Numbered from the stretch's first letter, positions 58,001-62,567 are shown. The stretch: 64,000 nt of DNA from Capra hircus (GCF_001704415.2 NC_030811.1:5800501-5864500), one strand, 5' to 3'. Translations and numbers: made by a program. The notes: generated by a model not told the origin, from the sequence alone.

Positions 58001-59307
58001 AAATACCAAACGTGCCTGCTTAGTCGTGGCAAAGGAGGGGAATGGATAATGCAGAAAGAGGGGTGCTTGCTGAAGCCTTGGCCTCGGTTAGACAAGAGCA
58101 TTGGGCCGGGGGCTGGCTGGGGCTCGCCTAGGGCTGCCTCCGTTGTTCCATCCTAGGAAAGCGCGAGCCAGAGTGGATGAGCCCAGACTCAAGGGCATGG
58201 TCACTAGTGGACAAAGTAGGCAGAGTTCGCTTACGGGTGCTGCTTCTGTGTAGAACGCAGTCATCAGCCGAGGGTGAGAACAGGGCAGAGGTTCAGAGAC
58301 CCCAGTGGAAGGAGGAGGCGTGGCCCCTTCATCCCGGTGGGTGACTGAACCGGGGAAGTGTGGGTGGGCGCTGGGACTCGGGGCCCTGGGGCGTGTCCCC
58401 CGGCTGCGTCCACCGTGTGGATGCACGATGGCAGGGTGGAGAGCAGAAGGACAGAGACTGCCTGGGGCCTGCGCCGGCCCGGGAGAGAGGGCAGGCAAGT
58501 GTGGCTGGATCGAGGAAGTGGGCCGAGGGGTGCTGGCTGGCAGGATACTGAGCGGAACTGAAAGTCAGGATGGGGGCTGGTGCCTGGTAATGACAGGATG
58601 TAGGTGCTACCCCGTGAGGCTTTTGAAAATGGGTGTTTCAGGATTATCACAGTCACTGCCCGGAAAGGACAGGGACTGGTGTCTGCCCCGAGGGACAGGG
58701 GCTCCTCCTCCTGAAGGGCCAGGCCCTGGAGGCACCATCAGGAGGCAGGAGGCTCGAGGGACAGCCTCAGAGTCAGAGCTGAGGGGCTTGAGGTGGGAGG
58801 GGAAAGGGTGTGAAGGGCAGGGTGCAGTGCGAGGCAGGGGGAACCCCTGCCCTGCTCCAGTCCAGAGCCCCGGGGGTGAGGGGGTGCAGAGACTGGGCTC
58901 CAAGGTCAGAGGGGAGTGGGCCAGAGCCCAGGGATGACGGCTCCTCCGGCTTCCTGTGGTGATGGATGAAAACCAGGGTCTCCAGGGGAGGTGGAAGCCC
59001 TGGTTCCTGCAGCGCTGGGGCACCTCCAGCCGGGGGCCCCCACGCCTGACCTCCAAGCGCAGGACTGGACAGTGGGCCTCCTCCCGTCCGGCCAGCAGAA
59101 ACCGCGTTCGTCGTCGTGTTTCAGTCACTGAGTCCTGTCTGACTCTTTGCAACCCCATGTTGGTCACGGCTCCACTTTAAAACTAACGCCAATTGGTTTT
59201 CTCTCTGTTTTCAGACTGCTGTTGATGTTTTTAGAAGGATAATTTTGGAGGCAGAAAAAATCGATGGGGCCGCTTCACAAGGAAAGTCTTCCTGCTCAGT
59301 GATGTGA
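7830..59307 (+). CDS. RHEB: RHEB, Ras homolog enriched in brain (mTORC1-activating small GTPase), 8 exons
   Basis: The CDS is join(7830..7881, 39697..39768, 46007..46074, 52294..52376, 53005..53061, 53170..53217, 53884..53965, 59215..59307), 184 codons plus TGA, with every junction GT/AG and in phase. The product is a Ras-family GTPase. In its GTP form it binds and activates mTORC1 at lysosomal membranes, and the TSC2 GAP switches it off. Visible signatures: P-loop GYRSVGKSS (13-21) with the RHEB-typical Arg15, effector loop YDPTIEN (35-41), DTAGQ (60-64), NKKD (119-122), SSAK (148-151), and a C-terminal CSVM (181-184) for farnesylation. The length equals the known mammalian protein. The start has A at -3 (GCCGCCAAGATG) and matches the family N-terminus. 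Codon 170 is Ile, a position I believe varies between mammals. No frameshift or stop is present, so the gene appears intact. The identification is secure. Confidence 0.98.
8200..10274. other. Intron 1, 5' part, repeat-free
   Basis: About 2 kb directly after the CpG island lack recognisable interspersed repeats. I see no exon with coding signature. The stretch could hold intronic enhancer sequence, but no specific motif cluster is claimed. Confidence 0.55.
10278..10468 (+). mobile_element. Bov-tA SINE
   Basis: Starts gggcttccctggtggcccag, has box-B-like ggttcaatccctgg and ends after ggtcgcaaagagtcggacat. The 3' end is slightly truncated. Confidence 0.9.
10469..11507. other. Intron 1 stretch with poly-T and a tandem duplication
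   Basis: A 19-base T run lies at 10601-10619. No other repeat family is recognised here besides the tandem duplication listed separately. Confidence 0.5.
10771..10830 (+). repeat. 30-bp tandem duplication, two units
   Basis: Units 10771-10800 and 10801-10830 agree at 26 of 30 bases, sharing the core gataggaggtaact. The divergence shows it is old. Confidence 0.85.
11510..11746 (-). mobile_element. CHR-2-like SINE
   Basis: The minus strand starts gggacttcccgggtagtaca and ends in a ccaaaaaaagaaaaa-type tail. The body has the 'ctgcaactagagaaaacaca' element typical of this family. Confidence 0.7.
11755..12665 (-). repeat. Old L1M 3' end
   Basis: The + strand text 'cattcatctgt'-like segments, 'gaatcacctatacatgg' and 'attgctgggtcatatggtag' identify the reverse complement of an L1 3' UTR and ORF2 end. 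It is highly diverged. Confidence 0.7.
12711..12909 (+). mobile_element. Bov-tA SINE nested in L1
   Basis: Flanked by ataattgactcac (12698-12710) and atagttgacttac (12910-12922), 11 of 13 matching. The tail has 'cttcacttctttcacttttc'. Confidence 0.9.
13039..13160 (-). mobile_element. Bov-A monomer SINE nested in L1
   Basis: A single Bov-A unit without tRNA head. Flanked by gtgctatatagtg (13026-13038) and gtgctatacagtg (13161-13173). Confidence 0.85.
13845..14655 (+). pseudogene. BovB (RTE-type) LINE, reverse transcriptase fragment with internal deletion
   Basis: Translation of 14104-14535 gives typical BovB RT text such as DILECEVKWALGSITTNKAS and GGDGIPAELFQLLKD. At about 14545 the RT (just after the FIDYA-equivalent) jumps to the extreme 3' tail (gaacatgaatttgagcaaac onwards). 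The segment encoding the catalytic YADD region and the rest of RT is therefore missing. Stops and indels also disrupt the frame. It is a dead copy. Confidence 0.88.
14660..15520 (-). repeat. Old L1M 3' region
   Basis: The + strand shows 'tgacaaagtccattttatat', 'agaaaccattgcctagttca' and 'ggaattttaggactggctta', the reverse complement of L1 ORF2/3' text. A less clear patch at 15090-15250 may be unique sequence. Confidence 0.65.
15703..15845 (+). mobile_element. Bov-tA SINE, truncated at the tail
   Basis: Head and box-B-like gggttcaatccctgag are present. The copy stops at gcctggtgggct and is fused directly to an inverted BovB tail. Confidence 0.85.
15846..17585 (-). pseudogene. BovB (RTE-type) LINE, 3' portion, minus strand, split by a SINE
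   Basis: The minus strand encodes RT pieces: DILECEVKWTLGSITTNKTS (17500s), then YAEYIMRNAGLDEVQAGIKI and ARRNINNLRYADD at about 16800-16900, so the catalytic YADD motif is preserved. Frameshifts and stops break the ORF. It is 5' truncated at about 17585, where it meets a hAT relic, and interrupted by a Bov-tA at 16587-16792. Confidence 0.88.
16587..16792 (-). mobile_element. Bov-tA SINE nested in BovB
   Basis: Exact 12-bp target duplication gtcatctgcata at 16575-16586 and 16793-16804. The insertion falls right after the YADD codons of the BovB. Confidence 0.95.
17586..18285 (-). pseudogene. hAT-superfamily (ZBED5/Charlie-like) transposase relic
   Basis: On the minus strand, three frames joined by frameshifts give text of ZBED5-like transposases: INGAKPMVV...AQIKTLVTNC (18278 down), VLEEAVKIINCIKS then PLNPRLLNIL (about 18115-18030), TRVRVWEVV, and a tail with CVEMWQDLQ. 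These correspond to the family's CTDGA block, the VKIINFIKSRPL block and the C-terminal hAT dimerisation approach. Internal stops are present, so it is dead. The BovB insertion cuts it at 17585. The exact family is not determined. Confidence 0.72.
18307..18829. mobile_element. Tigger-like DNA transposon remnant with terminal inverted repeats
   Basis: The ends are near-perfect inverted repeats: cagtgagtcctctacatagg at the left and, reverse-complemented, cagtaagtcccctacatac at the right (18807-18829). TA precedes the left end and TG follows the right end, consistent with a decayed TA duplication. The interior is non-coding AT-rich sequence with 'cttaagtccaacagagttag'. A Bov-tA sits inside it. 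Confidence 0.7.
18357..18568 (-). mobile_element. Bov-tA SINE nested in a Tigger-like element
   Basis: Complete head (ggcttacctgacagctcagc on the minus strand) and tail. Its borders within the host element are about 18355 and 18570. Confidence 0.88.
18830..20455. other. Intron 1 stretch without recognised repeats
   Basis: A GC-rich patch (18840-19160) is followed by AT-richer unique sequence. Open frames at 19755-20136 on both strands have no family signature. No splice-flanked exon with coding bias is seen. Confidence 0.5.
20456..20671 (-). mobile_element. Bov-tA SINE
   Basis: Tail-to-head on the + strand: gctaagtcgcttcggtcatg ... gttctttaccacgggtgcca. Diverged in the box B part. Confidence 0.85.
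20722..20888 (-). mobile_element. Bov-tA SINE, tail truncated
   Basis: The copy lacks the distal tail but has the tRNA-like head (gcttccctggtggctcagac on the minus strand). It lies in the same direction as the SINE 50 bp away. Confidence 0.85.
20889..22163. other. Intron 1 stretch without recognised repeats
   Basis: No gene or repeat family recognised. The 115-codon frame at 21191-21538 (-) shows no domain. Confidence 0.5.
22164..22366 (-). mobile_element. Bov-tA SINE
   Basis: Typical body (ccaggcaaggatcctggagt) and a damaged head. Confidence 0.85.
22367..23549. other. Intron 1 stretch, mostly unassigned
   Basis: No clear repeat or exon. Frames of 81-133 codons at 22666-23356 overlap on both strands and lack family signatures. 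Confidence 0.45.
23550..23635 (+). repeat. MIR-like fragment
   Basis: 'aggattaaatgaatatctag' and 'agccctcaataacggtcatt' resemble the 3' half of MIR. Confidence 0.4.
23650..23760 (-). repeat. MIR-like fragment
   Basis: 'atttaatcctcacaaccatc' followed by 'ctctattttacagagatgaa' is the reverse complement of the MIR core. Confidence 0.55.
23835..24180 (+). repeat. L1 3' UTR fragment
   Basis: Ends in 'cctcaactatacatcagtaa' plus A-rich tail, typical of an L1 3' terminus on the + strand. Confidence 0.6.
24185..25285 (-). repeat. Old L1M 3' end
   Basis: Starts with the reverse complement of an L1 terminus and proceeds into ORF2-end text. Contains a young-looking (AT)n at 24989-25023. Confidence 0.6.
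24989..25023. repeat. (AT)n microsatellite
   Basis: Seventeen uninterrupted AT units. It is a likely polymorphic marker. Confidence 0.95.
25286..26575 (-). repeat. Second old L1M 3' end
   Basis: Restarts the same type of L1 terminus (acttgaagtacagttacatg) directly after the previous copy, then continues through 3' UTR and ORF2-end text to about 26575. Two elements of one lineage therefore lie head to tail. Confidence 0.6.
26576..27474. other. Intron 1 stretch, unassigned
   Basis: AT-rich with T and A runs near 26760-26810. No exon or clear repeat. Confidence 0.45.
27475..27735 (-). mobile_element. CHR-2-like SINE
   Basis: The minus strand starts ggggcttccctggtggctca and ends aaataagtaaataaaattaa. 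Full length. Confidence 0.75.
28048..28653 (-). mobile_element. ART2A-like BovB 3' copy
   Basis: About 606 bp with the cagttcagttcagtcactca tail. Exact 11-bp target duplication tggttcctggt at 28037-28047 and 28654-28664. The 177-codon frame at 28023-28556 is antisense repeat sequence. Confidence 0.93.
28665..29127. other. Intron 1 stretch, unassigned
   Basis: No exon or recognised repeat. Confidence 0.45.
29128..29345 (-). mobile_element. Bov-tA SINE, older
   Basis: Complete but diverged, ending cgccacctgggaagtcc. Confidence 0.8.
29452..29630. repeat. MER5A-like hAT element
   Basis: Begins 'gtggttctcaaacttgtggc' and ends with its near inverse 'aagtttgagaaccagagttc', the terminal inverted repeats of this non-autonomous hAT family. 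Confidence 0.7.
29659..29880 (+). mobile_element. Bov-tA SINE, full length
   Basis: Exact 12-bp target duplication tttggagatcag at 29647-29658 and 29881-29892. Head, box B and 'ttcactttcactttttcact' tail are all present. Confidence 0.96.
29893..30130. repeat. MER5-like fragments
   Basis: 'accagggagcttggtagaaa' and 'gggcccaccccaggagactc' with 'ctgattc' resemble MER5A interior text in two partial copies. Confidence 0.5.
30131..30881. other. Intron 1 stretch, unassigned
   Basis: Contains a 14-base T run near 30480 and a short Bov-A-like scrap at 30583-30630. No exon seen. Confidence 0.45.
30882..31237 (-). mobile_element. ART2A-like BovB 3' fragment
   Basis: Tail 'gctggtcactcagttgtgtt' to 'tcttctccagcaccacagta'. 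5' truncated. Confidence 0.88.
31238..32076. other. Intron 1 stretch, unassigned
   Basis: GC-moderate sequence. Frames of 81-125 codons have no family signature. Confidence 0.45.
32077..32326 (-). mobile_element. Bov-A2 SINE
   Basis: Two Bov-A units with the 'gtgaaaagtgaaagtgaaat' linker and (CTG)n end. Confidence 0.9.
32503..32694 (+). mobile_element. CHR-2-like SINE
   Basis: 'gggacttaactgcctggtgg' head and 'cagctaaaaataaatatatt' A-rich tail. Diverged. Confidence 0.7.
32695..35042. other. Intron 1 stretch, mostly unassigned
   Basis: A MER5-like end may lie at 32710-32775 and an old DNA-transposon-like patch at 33110-33270 ('tgatctagtgaagtaatgac' area). The 178-codon minus frame at 33011-33547 runs through that patch and has no domain I recognise. 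No exon is called. Confidence 0.4.
35043..35249 (-). mobile_element. Bov-tA SINE
   Basis: Complete, ending 'gagccaccagggaagccc'. Confidence 0.9.
35250..35989. other. Intron 1 stretch with a small CpG-rich patch
   Basis: AT-rich except for about 35850-35975, which has high GC and several CpGs and touches the mariner's left end. No exon called. Confidence 0.45.
35990..37316 (-). mobile_element. Mariner (Hsmar1/SETMAR lineage), nearly full length, dead
   Basis: About 1.33 kb with both terminal inverted repeats: ctaggttgctgcaaacataa at the left, and the reverse complement of tagtccaaaagtaactgtgg at the right. TA precedes the left end and TG follows the right end. On the minus strand the transposase reads from MLDKKQIQAV (37140s) through DESLEDKE, ILETDPLTST and EELNADH to ILLHDDARLH, LGYEVLPHLPYSLDLSPTD and HHFF. 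It has frameshifts, stops and a 68-bp duplication. It is presumably the ruminant mariner rather than primate Hsmar1. Confidence 0.92.
36789..36924. repeat. Perfect 68-bp tandem duplication inside the mariner
   Basis: Units 36789-36856 and 36857-36924 are identical at all 68 bases. The unit encodes the ILETDPLTST...EELNADH part of the transposase helix-turn-helix region. 68 is not a multiple of three, so it shifts the frame. Confidence 0.97.
37317..37727. other. Intron 1 stretch, unassigned
   Basis: No exon or repeat recognised. Confidence 0.45.
37728..37932 (+). mobile_element. Bov-tA SINE
   Basis: Starts gcttccctggtggctcagat and ends 'gactaagcgacttcactcac'. Confidence 0.9.
37933..38502. 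other. Intron 1 stretch, unassigned
   Basis: No exon or repeat recognised. Confidence 0.45.
38503..38986 (+). mobile_element. MER2-like Tigger element split by an L1 piece
   Basis: Left part 38503-38685 (cagtctgccctccatattcg ... gtattataagtaatctggcg) and right part about 38905-38986 (tacatgagggacttagagtt ... aggacggctg) are the two ends of a MER2. The inverted ends match (cagtctgccct and the reverse complement of aggacggctg). An L1 fragment fills the middle. Confidence 0.75.
38690..38900 (-). repeat. L1 3' UTR fragment inside MER2
   Basis: 'ataattccctgtgctgtaca' and 'ctttggtaaccgtaaatttg' are the reverse complement of artiodactyl L1 3' UTR. Confidence 0.75.
39131..39321 (-). mobile_element. 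Bov-tA SINE upstream of exon 2
   Basis: Complete except for a small gap in the head. Its end lies 375 bp before RHEB exon 2. Confidence 0.9.
39697..39768 (+). CDS. RHEB: RHEB exon 2 (codons 18-42, 72 nt)
   Basis: The exon follows a pyrimidine-rich tract and AG at 39695-39696, and ends at a gtaagt donor. It encodes the P-loop lysine Lys19, Ser20 (Mg2+), and switch I with Tyr35 and Thr38. The exon has phase 1 on both sides, so skipping it would keep the frame but delete the P-loop and effector loop. Confidence 0.97.
39769..41726. other. Intron 2, 5' part, without recognised repeats
   Basis: About 2 kb of sequence with no repeat family recognised. A small frame at 39776-40003 has no homology that I know. 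Confidence 0.5.
41727..41972 (+). mobile_element. CHR-2-like SINE, full length
   Basis: 'gggacctccctggtggtcca' head, 'ctagagaaagcccatgcagc' body and 'aaaacaaataataaaaaaac' tail. Confidence 0.85.
41973..42436. other. Intron 2 stretch, unassigned
   Basis: No exon or repeat recognised. Confidence 0.45.
42474..43024 (-). mobile_element. ART2A-like BovB 3' copy with unusually long flanking repeats
   Basis: Tail 'ggttcagttgctcagttgtg' to 'aatttcatggctgttgtcac'. Direct repeats of 37 bp at 42437-42473 and 43025-43061 flank it, agreeing at 32 positions and sharing attgatatgatgaaat exactly. Confidence 0.88.
43062..46006. other. Intron 2, 3' part, repeat-poor
   Basis: Nearly 3 kb without a recognised interspersed repeat. 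Several overlapping frames at 43313-44251 and 45026-45416 on both strands lack family signatures. A C run lies at about 44280-44290. Confidence 0.5.
46007..46074 (+). CDS. RHEB: RHEB exon 3 (codons 42-64, 68 nt)
   Basis: The exon starts after ctgtag and ends gcag|gtaagt. It encodes FTKLITVNGQEYHLQLVDTA followed by Gly63 and Gln64. It ends exactly after Gln64, the residue that in Ras (Gln61) positions the catalytic water. Confidence 0.97.
46075..46592. other. Intron 3, 5' part, unassigned
   Basis: No exon or repeat recognised. Confidence 0.45.
46593..46820 (+). mobile_element. Bov-tA SINE, diverged
   Basis: 'gcagtggtgaagaatcctcc', 'ctccagtattcctgcctgga' and 'tacagtccgtggggtcgcga' mark the body. 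The head is degraded. Confidence 0.78.
46821..48177. other. Intron 3 stretch without recognised repeats
   Basis: A CCACC-rich run lies at 47190-47220. No exon recognised. Confidence 0.45.
48178..48855 (+). mobile_element. ART2A-like BovB 3' copy
   Basis: Runs from 'ttcagaaaactaagatcatg' to 'ctgaactgaactgaactaaa', about 680 bp. Same family as 42474-43024 but opposite strand. Confidence 0.9.
49074..49275 (+). mobile_element. Bov-tA SINE, 5' shortened
   Basis: Lacks the first 15 or so bases of the head, then continues 'gtggctcagaggttaaagtg' to the tail. Confidence 0.9.
49539..49570. repeat. (CCCTG/CCCCG)n simple repeat
   Basis: Six or so pentamers, the first CCCTG and the later CCCCG. Confidence 0.85.
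49605..49800 (-). mobile_element. Bov-tA SINE
   Basis: Diverged head ('gcaggggttcgacgccgagc' on +). Confidence 0.82.
49840..50960 (-). repeat. Old L1M 3' region
   Basis: 'atttgccagtctgctgggtg' and 'agccatgaagaacttcttca' resemble reverse-complement L1 3' UTR/ORF2 text. Diverged and possibly more than one fragment. Confidence 0.5.
50961..52049. other. Intron 3, 3' part, unassigned
   Basis: About 1.1 kb without recognised exon or repeat. Confidence 0.45.
52050..52252 (-). mobile_element. Bov-tA SINE abutting RHEB exon 4
   Basis: Complete copy (tail ttgctgttgtttagttgcct on +, head ending tccagggaagcccc). It ends about 41 bp before exon 4, leaving only a short native branch point and pyrimidine tract. 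Confidence 0.92.
52294..52376 (+). CDS. RHEB: RHEB exon 4 (codons 65-92, 83 nt)
   Basis: The exon encodes switch II (DEYSIFPQTYSIDI) and strand NGYILVYSVTSIK. Its acceptor tract is ttgttttttcttccacag. A Bov-tA SINE ends only about 40 bp upstream of the exon. Confidence 0.97.
52377..53004. other. RHEB intron 4
   Basis: 628 bp, no repeat recognised, gtaaggcc donor and tttatag acceptor. Confidence 0.8.
53005..53061 (+). CDS. RHEB: RHEB exon 5 (codons 92-111, 57 nt)
   Basis: The exon encodes FEVIKVIHGKLLDMVGKV and part of Gln111. The acceptor is gttttatag and the donor gtaagt. It is separated from exon 6 by an intron of only 108 bp. The length is a multiple of three, so skipping would keep frame. 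Confidence 0.97.
53170..53217 (+). CDS. RHEB: RHEB exon 6 (codons 111-127, 48 nt)
   Basis: The exon encodes IPIMLVGNKKDLHME. It contains the guanine-specificity motif NKKD at residues 119-122. The acceptor is gttaacag and the donor gtatgt. Confidence 0.97.
53218..53883. other. RHEB intron 6
   Basis: 666 bp with a GC-rich middle (53520-53780). No repeat recognised. Intron 5 (53062-53169) is only 108 bp. Confidence 0.75.
53884..53965 (+). CDS. RHEB: RHEB exon 7 (codons 127-154, 82 nt)
   Basis: The exon encodes VISYEEGKALAESWNAAFLE and then SSAKENQ, the G5 motif. Ser130, known as a PRAK phosphorylation site in other mammals, is present. The donor is gtacgt. Confidence 0.97.
53966..55311. other. 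Intron 7, 5' part, unassigned
   Basis: GC-rich in 54430-55210. A fragment at 54540-54680 resembles common intergenic text, but I cannot name a family. No exon. Confidence 0.4.
55312..55512 (+). mobile_element. Bov-tA SINE
   Basis: 'gggggctcagatggtagaga' head and 'cagagtcggacacaactgag' end followed by a short (CA)n. Opposite in strand to the SINE before exon 4. Confidence 0.92.
55513..56179. other. Intron 7 stretch, unassigned
   Basis: No clear repeat or exon. Confidence 0.45.
56180..56460 (+). repeat. L1M-type 3' end
   Basis: 'aaaagttctcatcacaagaa' and 'tacgttgtacacctggaata' are characteristic of many mammalian L1 3' ends. Confidence 0.7.
56461..59114. other. Intron 7, 3' part, repeat-poor with a GC-rich block
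   Basis: No interspersed repeat recognised. 58080-59100 is GC-rich with scattered CpG and an uninterrupted 210-codon + frame (58305-58937) of low-complexity Gly/Arg/Pro content. I do not call it a gene. The segment 57120-57480 is also unassigned. Confidence 0.45.
59115..59172 (-). repeat. Bov-A tail scrap next to exon 8
   Basis: 'cgtgtttcagtcactgagtc' and 'ctgtctgactctttgcaacc' are Bov-A/BovB tail sequence. It ends about 43 bp before exon 8. Confidence 0.7.
59215..59307 (+). CDS. RHEB: RHEB exon 8 coding part (codons 155-184 and stop)
   Basis: The terminal exon encodes TAVDVFRRIILEAEKIDGAA, then the hypervariable tail SQGKSSCSVM and TGA. The CSVM box directs farnesylation. The acceptor tract is gttttctctctgttttcag. 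Confidence 0.97.
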   Translation, partial: TAVDVFRRIILEAEKIDGAASQGKSSCSVM

Positions 59308-59725
59308 TTCTCCTGCAGAACCGGGGACGCTGGGGCCCAGTCCAGCCTGAGGAAGCCAACTGCCCGTCATCCTTTACGATAAACTGCTTCGTTTCTCTTC
59401 TGTTAACCTGAAAGATTTCATTTGGGTCAGAGATTCTCCCCCACCCCTTCCTTTCAGATTATGTTCAACTCTGACTCTGTCCAAATGAGTTCACTTCCAT
59501 TTTCAAATTTTGAGCAATCATATTTTCAATTTATATATTGTATTTCTTAATAATATTATGACCAAGAATTTTATCGCATTAATTTTTCAGTGTAGTTTGT
59601 TGTTTAAAATAATGTAATCATTCAAATGATACATATTGTTACACTACTATTAACTAGGCTTCAATATATCAGTGTTTATTTCATTGTGTTAAATGTATAC
59701 TTGTAAATAAAATAGCTGCAAACCT
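59308..59725 (+). other. RHEB: RHEB 3' UTR, proximal form
   Basis: About 415 bp of mostly AT-rich sequence follows the stop and runs to the first AATAAA. No interspersed repeat is recognised in it, which fits a conserved UTR. The 3' end is inferred from the poly(A) signal. Confidence 0.75.
59706..59711 (+). promoter_or_regulatory. Proximal polyadenylation signal AATAAA
   Basis: This is the first AATAAA after the stop codon. A GT-rich stretch (tttgtgctcctcagtgtggc, from about 59731) follows at the distance expected of a downstream element. Cleavage is inferred near 59720-59730. Confidence 0.75.
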
Positions 59726-60711
59726 TAATCTTTGTGCTCCTCAGTGTGGCTAGTAAAGAAGAAAGCTGTCCTCCTAAGGGCACCTCTCACAGCCTCCCAG
59801 GAGGCTCTGGGTTGGATTGCAAGGAGCCGCTGGGGGCTATGGCCACAGACAGAGGCAAGCGGTCCACCTGGCGGCCGTGGGCAGTGGGGTAGAGTGCCCG
59901 AATTTGGGTGGGGTGGGGTCTCTAATTGACTGGAGTTGAATGGCCTTGGGGGAGATCTGTGAGGGGAGTTGTTCTCCAGTAATGACTGTGTCCCCCATAC
60001 CCCCCAAAGGCCCCTTCTTGGGTAGAGTGTTTCTCGCAGGTGGGACTACAGGCTTCCTGAGGGCCTTCTGGGCTCCCTCTGGCTTGTCTCTTAGGTACTT
60101 GAAGGAGATGTAGGGAAACACTCACTGTCCCTTGTACTTAGCTTGATGTCCACAGCAGACAGGATCTTACTTAGGAGATAGACTGACCTGTCCCCATCCC
60201 AAACCTCCAGGAGTTTGAAGGACAGGAAAGATTGTCTGGTCAGTCTTCTGTGTTCATGAACCTCCCGCAGACCCAAACCTCGTACCTCCTGCTCTGAATG
60301 GAGCAGCTTGGAAGGACACCCAGAGACTGAACTTGCCTGGGGTCCGTCACCTCGACTCTAGCTTAGTCGACTGATAGGTTAAATGCTGCCTTCTCCCAGG
60401 TAAAATTTCACAGGGCCATCTCTAAAATTTAAGGAAATGTTACTGATTCTGTTGATCAAATACGATTTCTCTTTGTAACTGACTTTTTAATGATAGTTAT
60501 GTTTTTAGAATATGCTGTAATTTTGGACCTTTGAAGTGTTTTTGCTTCATCATTCCAGGATGAAATTTGAGCCTTAGAAGAACTTCACCAAATATTTTTT
60601 ATTTAAATAAAGATAAGTTTTAGCAATGTAGTATCATTACTTATTAACAGGGTTTATTCTTAGGTGTAATATTGTGTGTCAGTACTCTGACTGAACGTGG
60701 AGAAAAAAAAA
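59726..60711. other. Downstream flank or extended 3' UTR
   Basis: GC-rich 59740-60350 with several incidental frames, then AT-rich 60400-60660 with the distal AATAAA. No repeat recognised. Confidence 0.5.
60606..60611 (+). promoter_or_regulatory. Possible distal polyadenylation signal AATAAA
   Basis: A second AATAAA sits in AT-rich, repeat-free sequence of UTR-like character (about 60400-60660). Use of it would give a 3' UTR of about 1.3 kb. Support is by context only. Confidence 0.35.
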
Positions 60712-60930
60712 AAGTGGAAATGTTAGTCGCTCAGTCATGCCTAACTCTTGGCAACCCCGTGGACACTAGCCTAACCCGGCATGTTCCTCTGTCCTTGGGA
60801 TTCTCCAGACAAGAATACTGGAGTGGGTGGCCATTTCCTTCTCCAGGGGATCTTCCCGACCCAAGGATGGAACCCATGTTTCCCGCATTGGCAAGGTGGG
60901 TTCTTTGCCACTGTGCCTCCAGGAAAACCC
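60712..60930 (-). mobile_element. Bov-tA SINE
   Basis: Complete, tail 'gttagtcgctcagtcatgcc'. Confidence 0.9.
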
Positions 60931-61159
60931 AGTGTATTCATCCTAGCAGCTGAAGTGTGACTCACGGGTCATCCTCCAGGCCTGGCTCTCCGGGTTGGAG
61001 GTAACGTGGCCCTCCTTCAAGTGTGCATTCAAATGCGTTCTGAGCACCGTTCCCAGTGCAGCGAGCATGAGTGTGGTGGCAGGACTCGGGGATGAGCATG
61101 TGGCCGGGAGGCGGCCAGCGGTACCTGCTCTGGTTTGCTTCACGTTCACCCTGGGAGGG

Positions 61160-61355
61160 CTTCCTTGGTGCCTCTGAAGGTAGAGTCTGCAGTGCCGGAG
61201 ACCTGGGTTCAATCCGTGAGTGGGGGAACATACCCTGGAGGAGGGGACGGCTACCCATTCCAGGATTCTTGCCTGGAGAATTCCAAGGACAGAGGAGCCT
61301 GGCAGGCTGCAGTCCACGGGGTCACAAAGACTCGGACACGACTGGGTGACTTTCA
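61160..61355 (+). mobile_element. Bov-tA SINE
   Basis: 'gggcttccttggtgcctctg' head to 'cggacacgactgggtgactt' end. Confidence 0.9.
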
Positions 61356-61975
61356 CCCTGTTAAGCAGGTGCCAGGCTTTGTACAGACAAGGAAACTGCC
61401 TTAGAGGTATGAGCAGCAAGTAGTAACCACATTCAGTCTGGGCCCTTACAGCTGCCAGGCTCGACTTAAATGGTGTTATTTAATATTTTACGTCATCACT
61501 CCTAAGACGTGGCCTTAGGTTTTAACATTTTCCTTAGTGGGACATGCATGCTGTCCTGGGTTCACTGCAGGATTGTAAGTGCAAATAACAACATGAGGTG
61601 TATGTCCAAAACTATTTTGCCGTTCATAGTAAATACAAACTATGAAATCACATGACGAATTCAAGTTAATGTGATGGAATTTGACCTAAGTTAAGTTGTC
61701 CATCCACTGCCCACCAGGTCATTAATGATGCTGCTCTTGCCAAAATTGCTCATCACCTCCTGTCGCCAAATCCAGTGGGTTATTTCCGAGTTTCTCTCCT
61801 GCCCCTCCAGCAGCACTGCACACGGTGACTTCTCTTTGCAAGTCTCATTTCCGCCCACTGGTCTTCCAGCTCACCATCGCCACCTGAGTCTCGTTGGCTG
61901 TCTTCTCCGTTAACCTCTCTGTGGGCCCTTTTTCCTTCTTGATTTCATCGTCACACACAGCTCTTGATGCTGTTT
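61356..61975. other. Downstream flank, unassigned
   Basis: No exon or repeat recognised. Confidence 0.45.
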
Positions 61976-61978
61976 CCT

Positions 61979-62567
61979 TCAGTTCAGTCACTCAGTCATG
62001 TCCGACTCTTTGGGACCCCATGGACTGCAGCACGCCAGGCCTCCCTGTCCATCACCAACTCCCAAAGTTTACTCAAACTCAGGTCCATCAAGTCGGTGAT
62101 GCCATCCATCCATCTCATCCTCTGTCATCCCCTTCTCCTGCCCTCAATCTTTCCCAGCATCAGGGTCTTTTCAAATGAGTCACGTCTTCACATCAGGTGG
62201 CCAGAGTATTGGAGTTTCAGCTTTAACATCAGTCCTTCAAATGAATATTCAGGACTGATTTCCTCGAGGATGGACTATTTGGATCACCTTGCAGTCCAAG
62301 GGACTCTTGAGTCTTCTCCAACACCACAGTTCAAAAGCATCAGTTCTTCAGTGCTCCGCTTTCTTTATAGTCCAACTCTCATATCTATACTGGAAAAACC
62401 ATACCTTTGACTAGACAGACCTTTGTTGACAAAGTAACGTCTCTGCATTTAGTATGCTGTCTAGGTTGGTCATAACTTTTCTTGCCAAGAACAAGTGTCT
62501 TTTAATTTCATGGCTGCAGTCACCATCTGCAGTGATTTTGGAGCCCCCCAAAATTAAGTCTGTCACC
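61979..62567 (-). mobile_element. ART2A-like BovB 3' copy
   Basis: Tail 'cagttcagtcactcagtcat' to 'aaaattaagtctgtcacc'. Flanked by gtttcct at 61972-61978 and 62568-62574, a possible short target duplication. Confidence 0.9.

Noticed and set aside
58305..58937. A 210-codon plus-strand frame in intron 7
   Set aside because: Low-complexity composition in a GC-rich block, with overlapping frames on both strands. No evidence of a gene.
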